Shown here: positions 8,688 to 16,675 of the stretch, piece by piece
Position numbering within the stretch: the stretch's first letter is position 1
How the letters are laid out: every line of letters starts with the position of its first letter
Assembly (NCBI GenBank): GCA_000242935.3
Contig: CP007053.1
Span: 5,937,001 to 6,001,000, forward strand
DNA from: Opitutaceae bacterium TAV5
GTDB lineage: Bacteria > Verrucomicrobiota > Verrucomicrobiia > Opitutales > Opitutaceae
Reading direction: 5' to 3'
Length of the DNA stretch: 64,000 bases
Position numbers and translations under genes: made by a program
The notes under the pieces: generated by a model
Database searches by the model: none
Told to the model about the DNA's origin: nothing
The model's input: the letters and a program-made list of their open reading frames with translations, nothing else

Positions 8688-9464
8688 TCAGGATTTGGAA
8701 TCGGCGATGCCGGTGCCGCCAAAACGGCGTTCGCGGCGATAATACTCGGCGATGGCGGTCGCGAGGTCTTCCTTCCGGAAGTCGGGCCAGAGGACGGGCA
8801 TGAAAACGAATTCGGCGTAGGCGGCCTGGAGGAGCAGGAAATTGCTGATGCGCGTCTCGCCGGACGTGCGGATGACGAGGTCGGGGTCGGGGAGGCCGGC
8901 GGTGTAGAGGCGGGCGGCGAGGGTTTCCCAGGTGATGGCGTCGGGCGCGAGGCGGCCGGCGGCGGCATCGGCGGCGAGCGAGCGGGCGGCGTCGAGGATT
9001 TCGGTGCGGGAGCCGTAGTTGAGCGCGAGGATCAGGGTGTGTTCGGTGAACGCGGCGGTGGCCGCGATGGCGGCCGCCAGTTCGCTCCGGACGACGGGAG
9101 GCAGGGCGGCGGTCTGGCCGATGGTGCGGAGCCGGATGCGGTTCTTGATCAGGGTGGAGGTTTCCCGTTTGAGAAAAAGCTCGAGCAGGCCCATGAGCGC
9201 GCCGACTTCATCCTGGGGACGTTTCCAGTTTTCGGCGGAGAAGGCGTAGAGCGTGAGGTAACGGATGCCCTGCTCGCGGGCGCCTTCGATGGCGGCGCGG
9301 ACGGCCTCGACCCCGCGGCGGTGACCCTCGATCCGGGGAAGTCCGCGCTGGCGAGCCCAGCGACCATTGCCATCCATGATGATGGCCACATGGGCGGGCG
9401 GCGGCGGCATCGCGGGAGGCGGCGTCGCGGAATCGATCCGGTCGGAGGAAGAAACGGCAGGCAT
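8688..9464 (-). CDS. uppS: Isoprenyl transferase (undecaprenyl diphosphate synthase family)
   Basis: A cis-prenyltransferase that extends farnesyl diphosphate with isopentenyl diphosphate to make the C55 carrier for cell-wall synthesis. The catalytic segment HVAIIMDGNGRWA holds the active Asp. GHRRGVEAVR, YLTLYAFSAENWKRP, LVIRTSGETRISNFL and the C-terminal RERRFGG follow in canonical order. It has 258 residues with a short Ser/Pro-rich N-terminal extension before residue 24. It is the first gene of the leftward cluster, so the cluster promoter probably lies just above 9464, in the short gap to the divergent-looking neighbour region. Confidence 0.96.
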   Translation of the reverse strand: MPAVSSSDRIDSATPPPAMPPPPAHVAIIMDGNGRWARQRGLPRIEGHRRGVEAVRAAIEGAREQGIRYLTLYAFSAENWKRPQDEVGALMGLLELFLKRETSTLIKNRIRLRTIGQTAALPPVVRSELAAAIAATAAFTEHTLILALNYGSRTEILDAARSLAADAAAGRLAPDAITWETLAARLYTAGLPDPDLVIRTSGETRISNFLLLQAAYAEFVFMPVLWPDFRKEDLATAIAEYYRRERRFGGTGIADSKS

Positions 9465-9553
9465 TCGGGAAAAGGCGAGAGTCAGGGGCGCGGGGCGCGG
9501 TTATTCAACACCAGAAGCAGTGGCGGGAATGCCGCGCACCCCGTCGCGCGTCG

Positions 9554-10330
9554 TCAGATCCGCACCGGCATGACGAGTCCGCGGTGGAAATACCACGCGA
9601 GCAGCGCCGGTTCCATGATCAGCAAGGCGAGGCCCGGCACGTAGAGACTTTTCCCCATGACGACATAGCCGATGACCATGGCGACGACGCCGCCCGCCAG
9701 GCAGGCCATGCCCCAGTAATGGAATGCCTTGAGCGCAAAAATCCCGATCACGATCGCCGCGCTTCCCACGAAAAAAACCGCGCCGTTGCCGATCGGCCAG
9801 GTAACGGGCAGCCCCAGCGCCATGCCGGCGAGGAAAAGCAGCGGAGCCGTCAGCGGCCGGTTTTCCCGGGCGGCCGCGAGGCTCTGCGGCGTGACGTCGG
9901 GATTGCGGCGGCGCCGCGAGGACCGGCTGCCCCTGCTTCCGGCGGCGGCATCGCTCTCGCGCTCTTTGCCGTCGTTGTCGTCATCGTCGCCATAGCGGCT
10001 TGCCCCCGGTTTTCCGCCGAGGGTTTGCAGGGTGACGGAGACGACGAGGATCGCCAGCACGATGAGGATGACCAGCAGGTGCATGCCGCGTCCGGACCCG
10101 GGAGCGGGAGTCAGCGCTGCGCGCAGGCAGAAGGCCGCCGCCGCTCCGCGGAGCGGTTCGAGCCAGATCTGGCGCGCCTTCCACCAGCGCCGCCGTCGCC
10201 GGCTTTTGTCGATGCGCATGGCCCGGATCTGGAGCAATTCCAGAGGCCGGGAATCCGGAGAAATGAAGAGGCGCGCGGGGATAAAGGCAGCGACAAGGCC
10301 GCCAACGAGCAAATACCAGTTAACAGTCAT
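9554..10330 (-). CDS. Multi-pass membrane protein of unknown function
   Basis: I do not recognise this 258-residue protein. The start ATG at 10330 gives MTVNWYLL; a longer open frame upstream only overlaps hisG on the other strand and is rejected. Hydrophobic segments are visible near residues 4-22, 88-108, 170-190, 195-217, 220-240 and 242-255. Between the second and third lies a charged, disordered-looking stretch with an Asp run and Ser/Arg-rich sequence (SRGSRSSRRRRNPD). No catalytic motif is seen. It reads leftward towards uppS (90 bp gap), so it could head that transcript. The 210-bp gap above it is shared with hisG, which diverges. Confidence 0.7.
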   Translation of the reverse strand: MTVNWYLLVGGLVAAFIPARLFISPDSRPLELLQIRAMRIDKSRRRRRWWKARQIWLEPLRGAAAAFCLRAALTPAPGSGRGMHLLVILIVLAILVVSVTLQTLGGKPGASRYGDDDDNDGKERESDAAAGSRGSRSSRRRRNPDVTPQSLAAARENRPLTAPLLFLAGMALGLPVTWPIGNGAVFFVGSAAIVIGIFALKAFHYWGMACLAGGVVAMVIGYVVMGKSLYVPGLALLIMEPALLAWYFHRGLVMPVRI

Positions 10331-10540
10331 TCGGAGGAGTTGAGCAGGATGAGCGGATATATCGCGGACCCCGGCCTGCGCTGTCGATATGTAAATTGTT
10401 TGCCCTTCACGCGTCCCTCGTCGGGACGAAAAAAAACGGCGTCCGGCGGCGGCCCGTCTCCCGGCATCTTCCCGCCGAAACCCCGCGCCGGTCAGCCGGA
10501 TGACGCATGAAACCGGACAAGAATCGCACAATAAAGAGAC
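10331..10540. promoter_or_regulatory. Divergent intergenic region upstream of hisG and the membrane protein gene
   Basis: This 210-bp gap must hold the promoters of both divergent genes. I see a perfect 6-bp stem, CGTCCC (10412-10417) and GGGACG (10423-10428), followed on the plus strand by a run of A, so it is not a plus-strand intrinsic terminator. No convincing -35/-10 pair stands out. Confidence 0.4.
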
Positions 10541-11461
10541 TTGAACGCGTCCGCCGCCGCTGCTCCCTTGGCGGGCGTGTCTGCCCAAGTTCCACTCCTG
10601 ATGCTCGGCCTGCCCAAGGGCAGTCTCGAGGAATCGACAAAAACGCTCTTTGCCAAAGCCGGCTGGAAGATCACGACCAGTTCGCGCTCCTACAAGCCGT
10701 CCATCGACGACCCCGAGCTGGATGGCCGTTTCATCCGCGCCCAGGAGGTCAGCCGCTACGTCGAGCACGGCTTTTTTGACTGCGGCCTCACCGGCTGGGA
10801 CTGGGTGCAGGAAAACGAATCCGACGTCGTCGAGGTGTGCGATCTGGTCTACAGCCGCGCCTCCACGCTCAAGTCGCGCTGGGTGCTCTGCGTGCCCGAA
10901 GCCTCCTCCCTGCAAAAACCCGAGGACCTCGCCGGCAAACGCGTGGCCACCGAACTCGTCGGCACCGTGAAACGTTACTTCGCGGCGAAAAACATCCCCG
11001 TGCAGGTCGAATTTTCCTGGGGCGCCACCGAGGTGAAAGTGCCCGATCTCGTCGATGCCATCGTGGACATCACCGAGACCGGCTCCTCGCTGCGCGCCAA
11101 CAAGCTGCGCATCATCGACACGCTCCTCACCACCAACACCAAATTCATCGCCAACAAGGCGTCCTGGGCCAATCCCGCCAAGCGCAAGAAGATCGAGACC
11201 ATCGCCCTTCTCCTGCGCGGCGCGCTCGAGGCCGGCAGCAAGGTCGGGCTCAAACTCAACCTCCCGAAAAGCGCCCTCGACGCCATGATCAGGCAGCTCC
11301 CCTCGCTGCGCAACCCGACGATCTCCCCGCTGAGCAATCCCGACTGGATCGCGCTCGAGACGATCATCGACGAAAGCGTCGCCCGCGAGATCATCCCGCA
11401 ACTCAAGGCCCTCGGCGGCGAAGGCATCGTCGAGTACCCGCTCAACAAGGTCGTGTACTGA
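10541..11461 (+). CDS. hisG: ATP phosphoribosyltransferase, long form
   Basis: HisG condenses ATP with PRPP in the first and feedback-controlled step of histidine synthesis. At 306 residues it is the long, HisZ-independent form, whose C-terminal ACT-like domain binds histidine. Family motifs include GLPKGSLEEST near the N-terminus, the domain-II stretch DCGLTGWDWV and the PRPP-site segment DAIVDITETGSSLRANKL. The C-terminal region ends GEGIVEYPLNKVVY. The start is taken as TTG at 10541; an in-frame TAA at 10532 rules out anything further upstream, and an AAAGAGAC stretch just before it could serve as a weak ribosome site. No other his gene is nearby. Confidence 0.93.
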   Translation: MNASAAAAPLAGVSAQVPLLMLGLPKGSLEESTKTLFAKAGWKITTSSRSYKPSIDDPELDGRFIRAQEVSRYVEHGFFDCGLTGWDWVQENESDVVEVCDLVYSRASTLKSRWVLCVPEASSLQKPEDLAGKRVATELVGTVKRYFAAKNIPVQVEFSWGATEVKVPDLVDAIVDITETGSSLRANKLRIIDTLLTTNTKFIANKASWANPAKRKKIETIALLLRGALEAGSKVGLKLNLPKSALDAMIRQLPSLRNPTISPLSNPDWIALETIIDESVAREIIPQLKALGGEGIVEYPLNKVVY

Positions 11462-11466
11462 AAGAT

Positions 11467-11600
11467 CGAGTATGGGAGCTATGGGAGACATGGGGGCGAT
11501 GAGAGTTATGATGCATTCCTGCCCGCCTCATCTCATGCGCGACTCCCGCTTCCCATAACTCCCCTCTCTCCCATAACTCGCATAGCTCTCATCCTGACCA
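11467..11600. repeat. Imperfect inverted repeat between hisG and aguB
   Basis: The left part (11470-11515) iterates ATGGGAG/CATGGG about every 9 bp and ends with GAGAGTTATGATGC. The right part (11545-11597) holds the complementary wording, CCCATAACTCCCC, CTCCCATAACTCG and CATAGCTCTCATCC. The arms pair imperfectly but over about 40 bp. This fills the whole gap between two plus-strand genes. Confidence 0.65.
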
Positions 11601-11602
11601 CC

Positions 11603-12487
11603 ATGAACGTCACTCTCGGACTCCTCCAGCACGCCTGCGCCGCCGACCCGAAGGCCAATCTCAAAAAAACCCTCGCTCTCACCGAAAAGGCGGCGAAACA
11701 GGGCGCGCAGATCATCTGCACCCAGGAGCTTTTCCGTTCGCAGTACTTCTGCCAGAGCGAGGATCACAAGTTCTTCGATCTTGCCGAGCCCATCCCCGGA
11801 CCGACCACGGAGGCGTTCCGGAAAATCGCCAGAAAATACAAGGTCGTCATCGTTGCCTCGCTCTTCGAAAAACGCGCCAGCGGCCTCTACCACAACACGG
11901 CCGCCATCATCGACGCGGATGGCTCGCTCCTCGGCATCTACCGCAAGATGCACATCCCGGACGATCCGCTCTTCTACGAAAAGTTCTATTTCACGCCCGG
12001 CGACACCGGCTTTCGCGCCTGGCAAACCCGGTACGGCAAGATCGGCGTCCTCATCTGCTGGGACCAGTGGTATCCCGAAGGCGCGCGTCTCACCGCGCTC
12101 CAGGGCGCCGAGATCCTTTTTTATCCGACCGCCATCGGCTGGCATCCGTCCGAGAAAGCCGAATACGGCGTCAACCAGCACGGCGCGTGGGAAACGATCC
12201 AGCGCTCGCACGCCGTCGCCAACGGCTGCTACGTGGCCTCGATCAACCGCATCGGCCGCGAAGTCATCAAGGGCGTGGGCGGCGACGGCATCGAATTCTG
12301 GGGCCAGAGCTTCGTCGCCGGCACCAGCGGCCAGATCCTCGCCAAGGCGAGCGTCGACAAGGAGGAGATCCTTCTCGTCCCGGTCGAACTCGGCAAGGTG
12401 GACGTGACCCGCACCCACTGGCCGTTTTTCCGCGACCGCCGCATCGACGCTTACGGACAACTCACGCAACGCTTCATCGATTCCTGA
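11603..12487 (+). CDS. aguB: N-carbamoylputrescine amidase
   Basis: This nitrilase-superfamily enzyme hydrolyses N-carbamoylputrescine to putrescine, CO2 and ammonia. The Glu-Lys-Cys triad is intact: Glu42 in CTQELFRS, Lys115 in YRKMHIPDD and Cys152 in LICWDQWYPEG. The segments YFTPGDTGF and GWHPSEKAEYG are typical of the N-carbamoylputrescine subgroup. At 294 residues it has the family length. Agmatine deiminase follows 63 bp downstream on the same strand, which supports the assignment: together they turn agmatine into putrescine. Confidence 0.94.
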   Translation: MNVTLGLLQHACAADPKANLKKTLALTEKAAKQGAQIICTQELFRSQYFCQSEDHKFFDLAEPIPGPTTEAFRKIARKYKVVIVASLFEKRASGLYHNTAAIIDADGSLLGIYRKMHIPDDPLFYEKFYFTPGDTGFRAWQTRYGKIGVLICWDQWYPEGARLTALQGAEILFYPTAIGWHPSEKAEYGVNQHGAWETIQRSHAVANGCYVASINRIGREVIKGVGGDGIEFWGQSFVAGTSGQILAKASVDKEEILLVPVELGKVDVTRTHWPFFRDRRIDAYGQLTQRFIDS

Positions 12488-12550
12488 ACCGCCCTGTAAT
12501 TTTCGGAAACCGAAGATCCGTCCGATCAAACACTCTCCCTCTTCCCTCCG

Positions 12551-13675
12551 GTGACAACTTCCGCGAAATCCACCAAAACCGCCCAGAAAAAAGCCGCGCC
12601 CGCCGACTCCGCCGCCGGACATCCCGCCGCCCCGGGGACCGGCACGCCCGCCGCGCTCGGCTTCCGCATGCCGGCCGAGTGGGCGCCGCAGACCGCCGTC
12701 TGGTTGTCATGGCCGCACAAATACGAGTCCTGGCCCGGCAAGTTCCGGCCGGTTCCCTACCTGTTCAGCCGTATCGTCACCGCGATCAGCCAGCGCGAGG
12801 AAGTGCGGATCAACTGCGCCGCCCGCCTCCAGGCCCGCGCCGCGAAACTCTGCGCCAAGGCCGGCGCCGACATGGCGCGCGTCACCTTTTACGATCATCC
12901 GACCAACGACGCCTGGTGCCGCGATCACGGCCCGATCTTCGTGAAACACACGCAGACCGGCGAGGTAGCGCTCACCGACTGGGCCTACAATGCCTGGGGC
13001 GACAAGTACCCGCCCTACGATCTCGACAACGAAATCCCGCCCAGCATCGGCCGGGCGCTCGGCCTGCGCCGTTTCGAGAAAAACGACATGGTGCTCGAAG
13101 GCGGCTCGATCGACGTCAACGGCGAAGGCCTGCTCCTCACCAGCGAGCAATGCCTGCTCAACAAAAACCGCAACCCGCACCTCACGAAGGAGCAGATCGA
13201 ACAAAACCTCCGCGATTACCTCGGCGTCACGCAAATCCTCTGGGTCGGCGACGGCATCGTCGGGGACGACACCGACGGGCACATCGACGACATGACGCGG
13301 TTTTACAAGCCCGACGGTTTCATCACCTGCGTCGAACCCGCCACGCATGACAAGAATCACGCCATCCTCGCGGAAAACCTCGAACGCCTGAAATCGTTCC
13401 GCACGCCGGCCGGCGGCAAGTTCGATATCGTGGAGCTGCCCATGCCGCGCCCCTTCGGTTTCCAGCGGCAGCGGGTGCCGGCGAGTTACGCGAATTTCCT
13501 CATCATCAACGGCGCCGTCCTCGTCCCGACCTTTCGCCAGAACAAGCGCGACCGCGAGGCATGCCAGATCATCGCCTCCTGTTTCCCGGATCGCGAAGTG
13601 GTGCCGATCGACTGCTATCACCTCATCTGGGGCCTCGGCACGCTGCACTGCATCTCGCAGCAGCAGCCGGCGTAG
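12551..13675 (+). CDS. aguA: Agmatine deiminase (agmatine iminohydrolase)
   Basis: AguA converts agmatine to N-carbamoylputrescine and ammonia, supplying the substrate of the preceding aguB product. The 374-residue protein has the guanidine-modifying enzyme motifs: WLSWPHKYESWPG near the N-terminus, DAWCRDHGP, LEGGSID, GDDTDGHIDD and the catalytic Cys367 in GLGTLHCISQQ at the C-terminus. The start is GTG at 12551. The first 35 residues are a Lys/Ala/Pro-rich extension of low complexity not needed by the fold. It converges on upp with only 12 bp between the stops. Confidence 0.94.
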   Translation: MTTSAKSTKTAQKKAAPADSAAGHPAAPGTGTPAALGFRMPAEWAPQTAVWLSWPHKYESWPGKFRPVPYLFSRIVTAISQREEVRINCAARLQARAAKLCAKAGADMARVTFYDHPTNDAWCRDHGPIFVKHTQTGEVALTDWAYNAWGDKYPPYDLDNEIPPSIGRALGLRRFEKNDMVLEGGSIDVNGEGLLLTSEQCLLNKNRNPHLTKEQIEQNLRDYLGVTQILWVGDGIVGDDTDGHIDDMTRFYKPDGFITCVEPATHDKNHAILAENLERLKSFRTPAGGKFDIVELPMPRPFGFQRQRVPASYANFLIINGAVLVPTFRQNKRDREACQIIASCFPDREVVPIDCYHLIWGLGTLHCISQQQPA

Positions 13676-13687
13676 CCGTCGCCCGGG

Positions 13688-14302
13688 TCACGTCCCGTAA
13701 AGCCGGTCGCCGAAATCGCCGAGGCCGGGAAGGATGTACTTGCTGGCGTTGAGGCACCGGTCGAGCGCCCCGGCAAAAATTTTCACGTCAGGATGCGCGG
13801 CGTGCACGGCCTCCACGCCCTCGGGCGCGGCCACGACATTGAGCATGCGGATGTCCGTCGCGCCGTTTTGCTTGATGACATCCAGGGCCATCACGGCCGA
13901 GCCGCCGCTGGCCAGCATCGGATCGACCAGCAACACCCGCGCTCCGGCGAGCGGCGGCAGCTTGCAATAATAACTGCGGGCGAAGTGCGTGACCGGGTCG
14001 CGCTCGATGCCGATGTAACCCACGCTCACGTCGGGGAACAGGTTGGCGACCGGCTCCACCATGCTCAGCCCGGCGCGCAGGATCGGCACCACGACCAGCG
14101 GCTGCCCGAGCACCTGCCCGGTGGTGGTTTCCAGCGGCGTCTCGACGCTGATCGTCCGGGTGCCGAGGTCGCGCGTCGCTTCCAGGGTGAGCAAGGTCGA
14201 GATATGATGGCTGAGCACGCGGAAGGTCGCGGGCTTGGTCGTCCTGTCGCGCAGATGCGTGATGGCGTGATGGGCGAGCGGGTGGTCGATGACGTGAAGC
14301 AT
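13688..14302 (-). CDS. upp: Uracil phosphoribosyltransferase
   Basis: Upp salvages uracil by joining it to PRPP to make UMP. The 204-residue protein starts at MLHVIDHPLAHH, a typical family start; the frame is open 28 codons further but that extension has no family resemblance. The RAGLSMVEP segment, the PRPP loop VLLVDPMLASGGSA and the uracil-binding C-terminus YILPGLGDFGDRLYGT are all present. It is the last gene of the leftward group after pdxJ and acpS, separated from acpS by a 135-bp gap that holds a strong hairpin, so it may have its own control. Confidence 0.95.
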   Translation of the reverse strand: MLHVIDHPLAHHAITHLRDRTTKPATFRVLSHHISTLLTLEATRDLGTRTISVETPLETTTGQVLGQPLVVVPILRAGLSMVEPVANLFPDVSVGYIGIERDPVTHFARSYYCKLPPLAGARVLLVDPMLASGGSAVMALDVIKQNGATDIRMLNVVAAPEGVEAVHAAHPDVKIFAGALDRCLNASKYILPGLGDFGDRLYGT

Positions 14303-14360
14303 GGCAGGCGGTGCGGACGGTTCGGTTCCGGAAATTTGCCGGTATGTTGACCGGATGCAG

Positions 14361-14382
14361 GAACCGGGTCGATCCCCGGTTC
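14361..14382. promoter_or_regulatory. Hairpin in the acpS-upp gap
   Basis: GAACCGGG (14361-14368) pairs perfectly with CCCGGTTC (14375-14382) around a 6-nt loop. It lies downstream of acpS and about 60 bp upstream of the upp start on the minus strand. There is no T-run after it, so an mRNA structure or weak terminator is as likely as a protein site. Confidence 0.5.
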
Positions 14383-14437
14383 GCAACCGCGAAGCAAGCC
14401 GCGCCCATTCTTTGCCGCGAAATGCGCGCTCCCCGCG

Positions 14438-14848
14438 CTACACGGCCTTCACGATCGCGGCCACGGCCATCGCCGCGGTATCCGTGTGCGAGAGCGACAC
14501 GAGCACCTGCGTGCCGCCGATATGGCGGAGCAGGGCCTCGCCTTTTTCATCGAGCCGCACATGGGGATCGTGACGCGGACCGTGCCAGACCGAGACCGAT
14601 TTCCACCCGAGCTCCGCGCCGATCCCGGTGCGGAAGCACTTCGACACCGCTTCCTTCGCGGCAAAACGGGCCGCGAGGTGCTTGTGCGGATATTTCATCC
14701 CGAAGCAGTAGGTGCGCTCCTCGTCGGTAAAGACGCGGTCGAGAAACCGGTCGCCCTGCCGCACCAGAACGCCGCGAATGCGCTCGACCTCGATGATGTC
14801 GCAACCGAGCCCGATCAGGATGCCGCCGGTGGGGATTTCGATGTTCAT
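14438..14848 (-). CDS. acpS: Holo-[acyl-carrier-protein] synthase
   Basis: AcpS moves the 4'-phosphopantetheine arm of CoA to a serine of acyl carrier protein, activating it for fatty-acid synthesis. The family signatures are clear: LIGLGCDIIEVERI with the metal-binding Asp, then FTDEERTYC and RFAAKEAVSKCF with the catalytic Glu and Lys. The C-terminal segment VLVSLSHTDTAAMAVA is also typical. At 136 residues it is of normal length. pdxJ lies upstream on the same strand, the same pairing as in E. coli; here the gap between them contains a long perfect inverted repeat. Confidence 0.94.
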   Translation of the reverse strand: MNIEIPTGGILIGLGCDIIEVERIRGVLVRQGDRFLDRVFTDEERTYCFGMKYPHKHLAARFAAKEAVSKCFRTGIGAELGWKSVSVWHGPRHDPHVRLDEKGEALLRHIGGTQVLVSLSHTDTAAMAVAAIVKAV

Positions 14849-14861
14849 GACCGGAGAAGGT

Positions 14862-14976
14862 GCCCACGAAACACACGAAATGACACGAAAAAGCAGAGTG
14901 AATACATACAGACGCCCTGTTTCCGGAAATCCGGATGGAGGTTTTTCTTTCGTGTCATTTCGTGTGTTTCGTGGGC
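14862..14976. repeat. Perfect 29-bp inverted repeat between pdxJ and acpS
   Basis: Positions 14862-14890 are the exact reverse complement of 14948-14976 over 29 bp. Each arm iterates the word ACGAAA at 9-10 bp spacing (CCCACGAAAC, ACACGAAAT, ACACGAAA). The 57-bp interior shows no similar order. Transcribed from pdxJ, it would fold into a very stable stem. Confidence 0.9.
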
Positions 14977-14983
14977 CTGAAAA

Positions 14984-15730
14984 TCAGCCGTTCATCCGCG
15001 CCTTCATCTCGCGGACGGCCTCGGCGATGCCGCCGAAAAGCGCGCGGGAAAGGATGCTGTGGCCGATATTGAGCTCGTGCAGGTGCGGCACGGTGCGGAT
15101 TTCGGCGACATTGACGTAGTTGATGCCGTGCCCGGCATTGACCACGAGGCCGGCGGAGCGGGCGCGGCCGGCGCCGTCGATGAGCCGGGCCAGTTCGCCG
15201 GCGCGGCGCGGCGAGTGATACGCGTTGGCCCAGGAACCGGTGTGCAACTCCACCCACGGCGCGCCGACAGCGGCGGCGGCCTCGATCTGCGCTGCCTCCG
15301 GATCGATGAACAGGCTGGTCGTGATGCCGGCGGCGTTCATCGCCTCCACGCAGGCGCGCACCCGGTCGCGGTTGCCGGCGACGTCAAGCCCGCCCTCGGT
15401 CGAGATTTCCTCGCGGTTTTCCGGCACCACGCAGACCGAATCCGGCTTCAGCTCGAGCGCGAAGTCGATCATCGCCGGGGTGCAGGCCATTTCCAGGTTG
15501 ATGCGGGTCTGCGCGACCTCGCGCAGGCGCCATGCGTCGCGTTCCTGGATGTGGCGGCGGTCCTCGCGCACATGGATGGTGATGCCGTCGGCGCCCGCCT
15601 GCTCGGCCAGCGAGGCGAGGGCGACCGGATCGGGCTCCACCGGCCCGCCGGCCGTCCGCTCGTAACCCCGGTAGCGCGCTTGCCGCAGCGTGGCGGCGTG
15701 ATCGATGTTAACTCCGAGAAGGATTGTCAT
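14984..15730 (-). CDS. pdxJ: Pyridoxine 5'-phosphate synthase
   Basis: PdxJ closes the ring of vitamin B6 from 1-deoxyxylulose 5-phosphate and 3-amino-1-hydroxyacetone phosphate; its DXP substrate is also the substrate of the Dxr encoded at 6.5 kb. The start MTILLGVNIDHAATLRQAR is the standard PdxJ start, so the longer open frame upstream is rejected. Further motifs are ADGITIHVREDRRHI, CVVPENREEISTEGGLD, LFIDPEA and NAGHGINYVNV. The protein has 248 residues, as usual. It diverges from hpt, so promoters for both should lie in 15731-15872. Confidence 0.95.
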   Translation of the reverse strand: MTILLGVNIDHAATLRQARYRGYERTAGGPVEPDPVALASLAEQAGADGITIHVREDRRHIQERDAWRLREVAQTRINLEMACTPAMIDFALELKPDSVCVVPENREEISTEGGLDVAGNRDRVRACVEAMNAAGITTSLFIDPEAAQIEAAAAVGAPWVELHTGSWANAYHSPRRAGELARLIDGAGRARSAGLVVNAGHGINYVNVAEIRTVPHLHELNIGHSILSRALFGGIAEAVREMKARMNG

Positions 15731-15872
15731 GAAGAATGCGGCAAAGTTTTCCCCGGGCGGCCCGGGAAACCAAGCCGGAAAACAGGCCGCCCCGTGATAG
15801 TTGCGATTTGTCCGCGGATCGGCACTTGCGCCCGGGGCGCGCCGTTTCCAGCCTGCCGGTTTTACACGCCAC

Positions 15873-16478
15873 ATGACTGTCGCCGCCGCTACCCGCAAAT
15901 CCGCGTTATCAACCGATGCTTCCGCCGTGCATGCCGACCTCGAGTCGGTGCTCGTCCCAGAGAGCGAAATCAAAAAACGCCTGCGCAAGCTCGGCGCGGA
16001 GATCTGCGCCCTCTACGGCGACGAAGAGATCACCGTCGTGGCCCTGATCAACGGCGCCATCTTCTTCACCGCCGACCTGCTCCGCCACATCCCCAACCCC
16101 GTGCGTCTCGACTGCGTGCGCATTTCCAGCTACCGCAACGAGACGCGTTCGCTCGGCAAGCCCCGCATCCTCGGCAACCTCAGCCTCGACATCGCCAACC
16201 GCCACGTGCTGCTGATCGACGACATCCTCGACACCGGCAAGACGCTCTCCGTCGTGGCCAACATGATACGCAAGCTCGAGCCCGCCAGCGTGCGCACCTG
16301 CGTGCTGCTCGACAAGCGCGGCCGCCGCGAGGTCGAGTTCGAGGCCGATTTCGTCGGCTTCCAGATCCCCGACAAGTTTGTGGTCGGCTACGGCCTCGAT
16401 TTCGCCGAACGCTACCGCAACCTCCCCTGCATCGGCGTCCTCAAGCCCCACCTGCAAAACCCGCCCGAGTGGGCGTGA
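15873..16478 (+). CDS. hpt: Hypoxanthine phosphoribosyltransferase
   Basis: A type I phosphoribosyltransferase that salvages hypoxanthine (and often guanine) with PRPP. The PRPP-binding motif is VLLIDDILDTGKTL, and VVALINGAIFFTADLL plus the flexible-loop region RISSYRNETRS follow family order. The C-terminal FVVGYGLDFAERYRNLPCIGVL matches Hpt. The ATG at 15873 gives 201 residues with a short N-terminal extension of about 20 residues; the frame is open further upstream but without family similarity. With upp it gives two nucleobase salvage genes within 2 kb on opposite strands. Confidence 0.93.
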   Translation: MTVAAATRKSALSTDASAVHADLESVLVPESEIKKRLRKLGAEICALYGDEEITVVALINGAIFFTADLLRHIPNPVRLDCVRISSYRNETRSLGKPRILGNLSLDIANRHVLLIDDILDTGKTLSVVANMIRKLEPASVRTCVLLDKRGRREVEFEADFVGFQIPDKFVVGYGLDFAERYRNLPCIGVLKPHLQNPPEWA

Positions 16479-16493
16479 ACGCCTCATGGGAAC

Positions 16494-16667
16494 TTCTGAA
16501 AATTGAACAGAAGGCAACAAAGAGAACCAAGAGCAACCAAGGGCGCATCTCTGTCTCTTCTGTCCAACCTGTTCATGATAAATGATTTTTATTTTTTCAT
16601 AAAAAGTCTTCTTTGTTTCATCTTCGTTCTCTTTGTTTCCTTCTGTTCAAAAACTGAATTTTCAGAA
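16494..16667. repeat. Long inverted repeat between hpt and gpsA
   Basis: TTCTGAAAATT (16494-16504) matches AATTTTCAGAA (16657-16667). The adjoining arm GAACAGAAGGCAACAAAG continuing to 16527 matches GTTCTCTTTGTTTCCTTC continuing to 16648 with one mismatch in 23. It fills almost the whole gap between two plus-strand genes and is clearly more AT-rich than its flanks. Confidence 0.85.
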
Positions 16668-16675
16668 CCACCCTC

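Noticed and set aside
10412-10436. Hairpin with A-run before hisG as a terminator
   Set aside because: On the plus strand it is followed by A, and on the minus strand the T-run precedes the stem, so it fits a terminator in neither direction.
10331-11491. Open frame extending the membrane protein at 9554-10330 by 387 codons on the minus strand
   Set aside because: It lies wholly over hisG on the other strand and has low-complexity Gly/Glu-rich content typical of shadow frames in GC-rich DNA.
14350-14390. tRNA T-arm-like wording GGGTCGATCCCC
   Set aside because: It lacks the TTC of a T-loop and no acceptor, D or anticodon arm can be formed around it; it is a simple hairpin.
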